Source: VGJV01 sp964646415
GTDB lineage: Bacteria > Patescibacteriota > Minisyncoccia > UBA6257 > 2-01-FULL-56-20
Length of the DNA: 34,901 nucleotides
NCBI GenBank assembly: GCA_964646415.1
Contig: CAZYEL010000012.1
Location: 1-34,901, forward strand
Direction of reading: 5' to 3'
Below the pieces are notes generated by a model, which worked only from the letters and a program-made list of their open reading frames with translations, had not been told where the DNA came from and searched no databases. Below, in pieces: positions 29,839-34,901 of this stretch (position 1 is its first letter; every line of letters starts with the position of its first letter). The position numbers were made by a program, and so were the translations under genes.

Positions 29839-30948
29839 TTACCGGATTACCACCATGTCGTGGTCGTACCGCGCCCACACGCCGAGGAATTTGTCCGCCG
29901 GTATTTCCTCCCGCCCGTCTTCGGGGTCGTTCATGAGGAGTGTGTAGTTCCCGTCGGATGCTTTTTTGAATCCTACGACGAGTTTCACGTGCGTGGGCGT
30001 GAAGGGGATTCGTGCGCCTTTGGGCGTGAGGTATTCCTTCAGCGTAAGGAGTTCCGTGGGAAGATATTCATAGTTCCATGTGATGACGGGGTTACCGTGC
30101 TCGATTTCTTTGATGATGTCGGCGATTACCGTGCCCGATTTGTCCTCGCTCCCGGGGCGGAATTCTTTCGCTACGCGCGCGATGGGCGCGCGGTTCACGC
30201 CCCAGCCGGTTGCGGTGAGCATCCCGCTTTTCAAGCCATAGAGCCATCCGCGCACGTCGCCCACGAAGGCTTCGTTCGGGTCGCCCCAGACGTATTTTCC
30301 CTGGGTATTTCTGTATTTCGCTTTCGGCTCGGCGATGCCGATTTTCGCAAGAAGCTCATCCTGATTTTTCTCGATTCCTTTGTAGCGAAGCGCCATTTGC
30401 AAGCTCGCCACTTCGCAGGAGAGGGGATATTGCTGTTCAATGAGCGGTATCGCGAGTTCCACGTATGCGGATGACGCGGCAATCCGGCTTCGCGTCATGC
30501 GTAAGTTGGAGTCCGGTTCAAGTTTCCTCCCCGCCTGGATTTCCTGGTTCATCATGTGGCGCGTGAGGGAGCCGATTGCGCCTGTCACTGCAAGGTCGTG
30601 CGTGCGCTGGTATTCCGCAACCGCGCTTTTCATTGCCTCGTCGAATACACTCGCCGTTTTCGATGCGGTGAGGTAGTGGTCGCGCTCAAGGAGCCGCCGC
30701 GCGGCTTTTATGGAGGCGAGTGCGAACGAATGCGTAGTGCCTTGCGCAACGTTGTACACGACGGGACCGATGGGAAGCGTGGAAATGGAGGCGAATTGCG
30801 GGAGGGGGACTTGTTCCTCAGGCGGAATCGGAACGGCAGCGCTTGGAGGAGCCGCGGATTTTCCCGAGAACAGTTTCCAGATGAGGAAACCCGTTCCTAT
30901 CATGAGGGCGATGATGAGGCAGATTGCCGCGAATGCGCGTTTGGTCAT
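29839..30948 (-). CDS. Membrane-anchored C39-like cysteine peptidase with peptidoglycan-binding-like region
   Basis: 369 residues. An N-terminal anchor helix (AFAAICLIIALMIGTGFLIW) is followed by a Pro-rich stretch, a helical region with SAVAEYQRTHDLAVTGAIGS that resembles a peptidoglycan-binding type 1 repeat (about 105-130), and a C39_2-type papain-like domain from about 165. The catalytic Cys is in YPLSCEVASLQMALRY, the His in THVKLVVGF, and the third residue in LLMNDPED. It probably cleaves peptides outside the membrane, perhaps in the wall or against bacterial competitors; the substrate is unknown. TATAGT lies 7 nt before the ATG. It leads the two-gene operon with the CYTH gene. Confidence 0.8.
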   Translation of the reverse strand: MTKRAFAAICLIIALMIGTGFLIWKLFSGKSAAPPSAAVPIPPEEQVPLPQFASISTLPIGPVVYNVAQGTTHSFALASIKAARRLLERDHYLTASKTASVFDEAMKSAVAEYQRTHDLAVTGAIGSLTRHMMNQEIQAGRKLEPDSNLRMTRSRIAASSAYVELAIPLIEQQYPLSCEVASLQMALRYKGIEKNQDELLAKIGIAEPKAKYRNTQGKYVWGDPNEAFVGDVRGWLYGLKSGMLTATGWGVNRAPIARVAKEFRPGSEDKSGTVIADIIKEIEHGNPVITWNYEYLPTELLTLKEYLTPKGARIPFTPTHVKLVVGFKKASDGNYTLLMNDPEDGREEIPADKFLGVWARYDHDMVVIR

Positions 30949-30961
30949 GGGGTTAACTATA
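30949..30961 (-). promoter_or_regulatory. -10 box of C39/CYTH operon (leaderless)
   Basis: On the minus strand TATAGT (30961-30956), 7 nt, then ATG 30948. Confidence 0.55.
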
Positions 30962-31042
30962 CCGCAAAGTGAGGAACATTGAGATTCTCGTTTTGGTAGA
31001 AGTGCGTAATATTTTGAAAGTGTAGCGTATTTTGATAGGAAT

Positions 31043-31690
31043 CTAATTGGTAGTTTTCTTAAGTTGTTCTAATTCCGTTTTTGCCCCCTCACGTACTTTT
31101 TTGAATACCTTCATGGTATTACACTGGCTGACATCGCTTAGGTCTAAGTTGTTTTTCCACCTCGTGTACCTTGTCGCGACCCTCCCTTGATGATCTTTCT
31201 TGGATTGCTCTTCGCATAACATAACCAGATCCTCGTAGAACTGCGTGAGGTCAAAATATAATCGCATCGTCTTGTCTCCCAATAGCTCTGAGTGTAAATG
31301 TTTTTCAGGTATGTTGAAGGCTAGGGCATATTCCATTCTAATTGTTATGCCATGTGAGATGGGTTTTGGTTCGTCTTGGTGCATCAAAGCGTTTCTATAC
31401 ACTATAGCCATTATGTTTTTTGTCATTCCGTACCTCGTGTTATATTTGCCTAAATCATTAAACACTTCTTTAAGGTTGTCTCCTGTTTCAGGACATTGGT
31501 GTAAAAGATCTCCGATTGACTCAGCCATAGGGAACAACATTCTTGTGAATGCTTTCCAAGGAATCCATCTCCAGTCTTCCTTGCCGGTTTTTCTTGGGTT
31601 GTCGGGATGGTTGTAGGCATACTCAATGATTTGACCCACCTCATCCAAAAGGCGTTTTTTCATTTCTTGTAAAACTTCTTTATCAGTCAT
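31043..31690 (-). CDS. AT-rich orphan gene, HEPN-like protein
   Basis: 215 residues from ATG 31690; the frame extends 9 codons up to a GTG at 31717. The protein is mostly helical without membrane segments. It contains YRNALMHQDEP (about residues 105-115), the RNxxxH pattern that forms the RNase active site in HEPN domains, in a fitting helical context (KNIMAIVYRNALMH). HEPN proteins often act as ribonuclease toxins or defence effectors. I do not recognise a specific family. Its AT-rich codon use differs sharply from the GC-rich neighbours, and it lies next to tRNA-Ser, both signs of acquisition. No antitoxin partner is adjacent. The family call rests on one motif. Confidence 0.5.
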   Translation of the reverse strand: MTDKEVLQEMKKRLLDEVGQIIEYAYNHPDNPRKTGKEDWRWIPWKAFTRMLFPMAESIGDLLHQCPETGDNLKEVFNDLGKYNTRYGMTKNIMAIVYRNALMHQDEPKPISHGITIRMEYALAFNIPEKHLHSELLGDKTMRLYFDLTQFYEDLVMLCEEQSKKDHQGRVATRYTRWKNNLDLSDVSQCNTMKVFKKVREGAKTELEQLKKTTN

Positions 31691-31703
31691 CAGGATTAGA
31701 GTA
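31691..31703 (-). promoter_or_regulatory. -10 box of HEPN-like gene (leaderless)
   Basis: On the minus strand TACTCT (31703-31698), 7 nt, then ATG 31690. This favours the ATG over the upstream GTG. Confidence 0.45.
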
Positions 31704-31807
31704 TTTTTATTTGTCACTCGTGCCCATTTGCAGGGTGCTTGGCATCTTTCCCTATTATGCTGGGGCGGCCCGCCAAAGGCGGTCCGGGATTCTTCTCACA
31801 AACACCG

Positions 31808-31894
31808 CGGAGGCGGAAGGATTCGAACCTTCGATGCCGTTGCCGGCATAACAGTTTTCAAGACTGTCCGTTTCAACCGCTCACGCACGCCTCC
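31808..31894 (-). tRNA. tRNA-Ser(TGA)
   Basis: 87 nt, class II. Acceptor GGAGGCG/CGCCTCC, discriminator G, anticodon stem ACAGT/ACTGT with loop CTTGAAA (anticodon TGA), a long variable arm with TGCCG/CGGCA pairing, and T arm GAAGG/CCTTC. CCA is not encoded, unlike tRNA-Asn in this window. Confidence 0.95.
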
Positions 31895-31984
31895 GCCCTG
31901 TTCATCAGTTTTCCCGCCGTTATTCTGTCTTTGGATGCGATAGTACCATAAACCGCCCGGTATGTGAAAGATTTTTTTTGGATG

Positions 31985-32022
31985 TTCTTATTCCAATGTT
32001 CTTGAGAACATTGGAATAAGAA
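31985..32022. repeat. Perfect 18-bp-arm palindrome
   Basis: The arm at 31985-32002 (containing CTTATTCCAATGTTCT) and its exact reverse complement at 32005-32022 are separated by TG. It lies between tRNA-Ser and the DUF475 gene. A T-run precedes rather than follows it on the plus strand, so it is not a classical terminator for either side. Confidence 0.85.
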
Positions 32023-32050
32023 GAAACGTTAAAGATGCCCGTATGAGAAG

Positions 32051-32066
32051 TGTTACAATGAATGCC
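32051..32066 (+). promoter_or_regulatory. Extended -10 promoter of DUF475 gene (leaderless)
   Basis: TGt-TACAAT at 32051-32059, 7 nt, then ATG 32067. This favours 32067 over the in-frame ATGs at 32043 and 32058, which precede or overlap the box. Confidence 0.6.
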
Positions 32067-32987
32067 ATGGATTTTTTGCCCATCATTCTCGCCATACTGG
32101 GGCTCTCGCTGTTCGAGATTGTTTCAAGCATCGACAATGCGGTGATTAACGCCGAAGTGCTCGGCACGATGTCCGCGCGCGGGCGGCGCTGGTTCCTTCT
32201 CTGGGGATTTCTATTCGCGGTGATCTTTGTCCGGGGGCTTCTGCCGTGGATTATCGTGTGGGCGGCGAATCCTTCTCTGGGATTTATCGGGGCGCTCACC
32301 GCGACGTTCTCAAATGACCCGAGAGTAATGGAGGCCGTCGAGCAGTCGGCCCCCATGCTTCTCGCGGGAGGTGGCACATTCCTTGTGTTCCTTTTCTTCC
32401 ATTGGCTTTTTCTCGAACCAAAAAACTTCGGTTTGCACGGGGAGCTTTTCTTCTACCGGAACGGGATTTGGTTTTATGCGGTAGTGTCACTTATGCTTAC
32501 CGGCATCGTGTGGTTTGCGCTCCAGGCGAATCCGTTCATGGCATTCGGCGCGGTGGTGGGCTCCACTGCTTTTTTCATCACGCACGGGTTCAAGCAGAAC
32601 GCCGAGCGTGCGGAGGAAAAACTGCTCCACGGCGGCGCAAAGTCCGACCTCTCGAAAATACTGTATCTTGAAGTCATTGACGCGACGTTTTCGGTTGACG
32701 GCGTTTTGGGTGCATTCGCGTTTACCCTCTCTGTCCCGCTCATTCTCCTCGGGAACGGGCTGGGAGCGCTTGTGCTTCGCTACCTCACCATACGCAACAT
32801 CGAGAACGTGAAGAAGTATCGATTTTTGAAAAACGGCGCGATGTACGCGATTTTGGCACTCGGCGCGATTATGCTTGCGGACGCATTCGGGTATCACGTG
32901 CCGCACTGGGCATCGCCCGTCGCGACTTTCTTCATCATCGGGTACTTCTTTATGAAGTCCGTGCGGGCGTTGCCGCGGACAAGTTGA
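32067..32987 (+). CDS. DUF475/TerC-like integral membrane protein
   Basis: About 306 residues with around eight membrane segments. The two repeated acidic helices typical of DUF475/TerC are present: LSLFEIVSSIDNAVINAEVL near the N-terminus and YLEVIDATFSVDGVLGAFAF near residue 215. The paired E and D residues within the membrane suggest metal-ion binding or transport. TerC relatives are linked to manganese export and tellurite resistance; the role of the DUF475 branch is not settled. It stands alone between the palindrome and tRNA-Ala. Confidence 0.88.
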   Translation: MDFLPIILAILGLSLFEIVSSIDNAVINAEVLGTMSARGRRWFLLWGFLFAVIFVRGLLPWIIVWAANPSLGFIGALTATFSNDPRVMEAVEQSAPMLLAGGGTFLVFLFFHWLFLEPKNFGLHGELFFYRNGIWFYAVVSLMLTGIVWFALQANPFMAFGAVVGSTAFFITHGFKQNAERAEEKLLHGGAKSDLSKILYLEVIDATFSVDGVLGAFAFTLSVPLILLGNGLGALVLRYLTIRNIENVKKYRFLKNGAMYAILALGAIMLADAFGYHVPHWASPVATFFIIGYFFMKSVRALPRTS

Positions 32988-33054
32988 GGATTGCGAAGTG
33001 GGAAGTGCGAATGGTTGCAAAAAGCCGGAATTTCTGGAGAATAGGGTGGGTAAG

Positions 33055-33085
33055 GGGCCTATATTTACTTCGCTCATATAGGCCC
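33055..33085 (+). repeat. Hairpin copying the 5' end of tRNA-Ala
   Basis: GGGCCTATAT (33055-33064) and ATATAGGCCC (33076-33085) form a 10-bp stem. Their first 9 nt equal the first 9 nt of tRNA-Ala at 33133. The loop sequence ACTTCGCTC recurs just upstream of the tRNA (about 33115-33123). Confidence 0.75.
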
Positions 33086-33132
33086 GTCACTCGGACGAAA
33101 TGAATGTGGTTCATTCACTTCGCTCCTCGTTT

Positions 33133-33203
33133 GGGCCTATAGTTTAGTGGTAAAACACCTCATTTGCAATGAGGAGATGGCAGTTCGATTCTGCCTAGGT
33201 CCA
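33133..33203 (+). tRNA. tRNA-Ala(TGC)
   Basis: 71 nt. Acceptor GGGCCTA/TAGGTCC with the G3.U70 wobble that identifies alanine tRNAs, D arm GTTT/AAAC, anticodon stem CCTCA/TGAGG with loop TTTGCAA (anticodon TGC), T arm GGCAG/CTGCC, discriminator A. CCA is not encoded (CAC follows). Confidence 0.95.
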
Positions 33204-33325
33204 CACTTAGAAAATCTTATCCGTATGCGGATTTAGATTTTCAAGTGCCCCGAAGAAGCGAAGCGGAAGCGGGGCTTTAAACAAAACGCCGCTTGCTTCG
33301 ACACAGGGGTCGAGGCAAGCGGGCG
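33204..33325 (+). terminator. Three successive hairpins after tRNA-Ala
   Basis: 33204-33247: CACTT-GAAAATC type stem with a bulged A and an inner ATCCG/CGGAT hairpin. 33247-33278: GCCCCG/CGGGGC followed by TTT, the likeliest terminator. 33289-33322: CCGCTTGC/GCAAGCGG with inner TCGAC/GTCGA, followed by T-rich sequence at 33334-33345. They fill the space up to the convergent isomerase gene. Confidence 0.6.
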
Positions 33326-33376
33326 TTCGTTGATTTTCTTTTTTAATCCTTCCTTTGCTTTTGGTTTGGTTGGTGG

Positions 33377-34588
33377 TTACCTCTTCGCCATCGCGTCGGT
33401 GAAGTGGCCTTTCGGCAACCGATAACCGCCGAGCGTGTGCCGAAGATGCTCGATTGCTTTGCGGCTCACGTCTTCGATCCGGAAGAAAGGATTCTCGGCT
33501 TCCGCGTAGAGCGGGACCGGCAAACCCATTCCAAACCAGAATTCGACGATGCCGCTCAAGGTGAGCATCCCGCCATATTGGACGAAGTCCACGATCCCGT
33601 GGGGCGAATCAAGCGAGGCGAACGACATCCCGAGCAGGCGATCATCCGCCTGGTAGCCGAGAATCGCGCGCCCCGCAAACAATGAGGTGTTTTTCGCATG
33701 TGCGAGAAACACTTTCACGCCAGCTTTTCGCAGCTTGTCGAGCGCTTGCCACCACGTTTCGCCGTGCCAGAAATGGCTTGGGTCGAACCCGGCACCGAAG
33801 TTGTCCGGTTTGCCGAGCATTTCCCAGATGGTGATGAAGTCGTCGGCATTCATCGCGATGGTGCCGAAGTGAATTTCATGACAGAGTTTGATGCCGAGCT
33901 TTGCAGCGAGTTCTTGGAGTGGTTTCACCAGCCGGACGAACTCCTCGCGCATCGCGGCGATTTGTTCCGCCGTGATCGGCGGCCATTTGTACGCGGGGAG
34001 ATTTTTCGGCGCGCCCCAGAAAAGGTGGAGCGCGGGAATCCCAAGTTCCGCCGCGCCTTGAATCATGAGAGCAAGGCGCTGCAGATGCTGGTTGCTTGTG
34101 TCGTCTGCGGGGAATCCCTGTATCCGCGATGGCGTGAACATCTTCGCTTTCTCATCGTCACGCACCGCGAGTGCCGCATAGGTATCGCAGTGGATGGAAA
34201 CACTGAGGAGCGGAATGTCCGCCTCATCGAAAGCTCGGAGTACACCTCCCCGATATTCAGAGTCCGCAGAAGCCTGAATCAGATCAATGTGATTCCCGCT
34301 CGGCTGTGCCACGTCGCTGCCGATTGCTTTGGCGAACCCCAGCGCTTCTCCAAGCGACAAAGCACCGTACTGCGCAAGTTCGGGACCAAAAGTGAAGACT
34401 CCTTTGTTGTTGGGGCCGTCTTCTCGCGGGTCCCACAGCTTTTTCCGTGCGGATTCGATGAGCGTCCTCCGCCGGTCGGCGAGAGTTTCTTCGTCGATTA
34501 CGATGTCCCACGGGTCGCCGAATTTCCGTGTTACCACTGGCACCACTTCGTTTGTCGGGGTTGGTGCTAACCCTGTTTCTGTCGTCAT
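33377..34588 (-). CDS. Sugar-phosphate isomerase/epimerase-like TIM-barrel protein
   Basis: 403 residues of the xylose isomerase-like/AP endonuclease 2 superfamily. Likely metal ligands appear in barrel order: Glu in KLCHEIHFG, Asp and His in GFDPSHFWHG, His in VFLAHAKNT, and Glu in YAEAENPFF. The N-terminus is longer than usual and begins with a Thr/Pro-rich segment. It probably isomerises or epimerises a sugar; the substrate is unknown. Unlike most genes here it has a proper Shine-Dalgarno (GGAG 6 nt before the ATG) and no -10 box near the start, which may point to a different origin. It is monocistronic as far as visible. Confidence 0.8.
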   Translation of the reverse strand: MTTETGLAPTPTNEVVPVVTRKFGDPWDIVIDEETLADRRRTLIESARKKLWDPREDGPNNKGVFTFGPELAQYGALSLGEALGFAKAIGSDVAQPSGNHIDLIQASADSEYRGGVLRAFDEADIPLLSVSIHCDTYAALAVRDDEKAKMFTPSRIQGFPADDTSNQHLQRLALMIQGAAELGIPALHLFWGAPKNLPAYKWPPITAEQIAAMREEFVRLVKPLQELAAKLGIKLCHEIHFGTIAMNADDFITIWEMLGKPDNFGAGFDPSHFWHGETWWQALDKLRKAGVKVFLAHAKNTSLFAGRAILGYQADDRLLGMSFASLDSPHGIVDFVQYGGMLTLSGIVEFWFGMGLPVPLYAEAENPFFRIEDVSRKAIEHLRHTLGGYRLPKGHFTDAMAKR

Positions 34589-34901
34589 GCATTTCTCCAG
34601 TTGTTAGGAATCCTCCCCCAAATAAGCGAAAGCGTCGCACACGCGTGCTTAATGAATCCAATCGTTCAGATTGGGATTCTCGCTATTTCGGAGTTGATTC
34701 CGGCTGGGCACAGAGTACCAATCATTGGCGTATTCGGCCCTGAGTCAGTCGCCCTTCGAATTCCTCGGGGCGACCCTGAGTCCGTCGAGTGGGTCGAAGG
34801 GTTGACAGGGGAAGGCGCCAATCTATAGGATTGGGGGAGTTTGGGCTTCGGCGCCAGCCCCCCTCAATTAGAATGCCGCTCACCGCGGTGTTTTTTGTTT
34901 C
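34589..34901. other. Non-coding right edge with CCAAT..ATTGG hairpins and repeat copies
   Basis: No convincing gene. Three hairpins share CCAAT/ATTGG arms: 34654-34679 (about 10 bp with a bulge), 34718-34728, and 34818-34834. A variant of the TCGA-type dispersed repeat lies at about 34780-34800 (CCCTGAGTCCGTCGAGTGGG). A GGGGG/CCCCC hairpin with an inner TTCG loop occupies 34833-34863, and CCGCGGTG plus six Ts ends at 34896. Confidence 0.5.
34802..34829 (+). promoter_or_regulatory. Possible promoter reading out of the window
   Basis: TTGACA (34802-34807), 16-nt spacer, TATAGG (34824-34829). Transcription would start near 34836 at the GGGGG hairpin. Its product lies at or beyond the window edge. 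Confidence 0.45.

Noticed and set aside
34601..34828. 75-codon open frame at the right edge
   Set aside because: The second half is encoded by a dispersed repeat and the first half by hairpins; it starts with TTG without a ribosome binding site.

Overview
The window looks like chromosome of a Patescibacteria (Candidate Phyla Radiation) bacterium, most likely Parcubacteria-like. This is inferred from style and content: medium-high GC, one- or two-gene operons, lamin-tail surface proteins, a transketolase split into N- and C-terminal genes, a CPR-type leucyl-tRNA synthetase, and intergenic DNA full of short palindromes. TGA is used as a stop. No marker such as 16S rRNA is present, so the lineage is not proven.

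Layout. 1-2650 is an AT-richer accessory segment: the start of an EcoRI-type adenine methyltransferase behind a small controller-like HTH gene, a hairpin-rich spacer, and a large serine recombinase bracketed by a 127-bp inverted repeat. The right repeat arm ends exactly at the 3' end of a tRNA-Asn gene, and that tRNA is split in its anticodon by a 215-nt group I intron. An HNH endonuclease gene follows (2646-2987). 3061-5702: lamin-tail surface protein, SPOUT RNA methyltransferase, DUF192 protein. 5705-10142: a central-carbon block (GAPDH, RpiB, Rpe, transketolase N and C) giving the non-oxidative pentose phosphate route feeding lower glycolysis. 10143-10475: strong promoter plus a candidate structured RNA. 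10476-18010: polytopic membrane protein, PfkB kinase, ribosomal protein bL25, coiled-coil lytic transglycosylase, M16 peptidase, AI-2E-type permease. 18083-20492: MetRS and TatD. 20539-22616 (minus): RsmC-like methyltransferase, nucleotidyltransferase and M24 peptidase in one operon. 22714-27427: DUF5671 protein, LeuRS, exported Cys-rich protein. 27522-30948: HtrA-like protease, FKBP isomerase, CYTH protein, C39-like peptidase. 31043-33203: AT-rich HEPN-like gene, tRNA-Ser, DUF475/TerC-like protein, tRNA-Ala. 33377-34588: sugar-phosphate isomerase-like TIM barrel.

Three signals run through the window that gene annotation alone does not explain. (1) Many genes have a -10 box, often an extended TGn-TAnnnT, ending only 6-10 nt before the start codon with no Shine-Dalgarno, which implies leaderless mRNAs. 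(2) Degenerate tandem arrays with a 7- or 9-nt period occur as facing inverted pairs, in spacers and, in frame, inside tatD and leuS. (3) Short palindromic repeats, single or doubled, sit near starts and stops and have entered coding sequence in tktN, tatD and leuS. The mobile-looking left end (recombinase, inverted repeat, split tRNA-Asn, HNH gene) is the most unusual gene arrangement.
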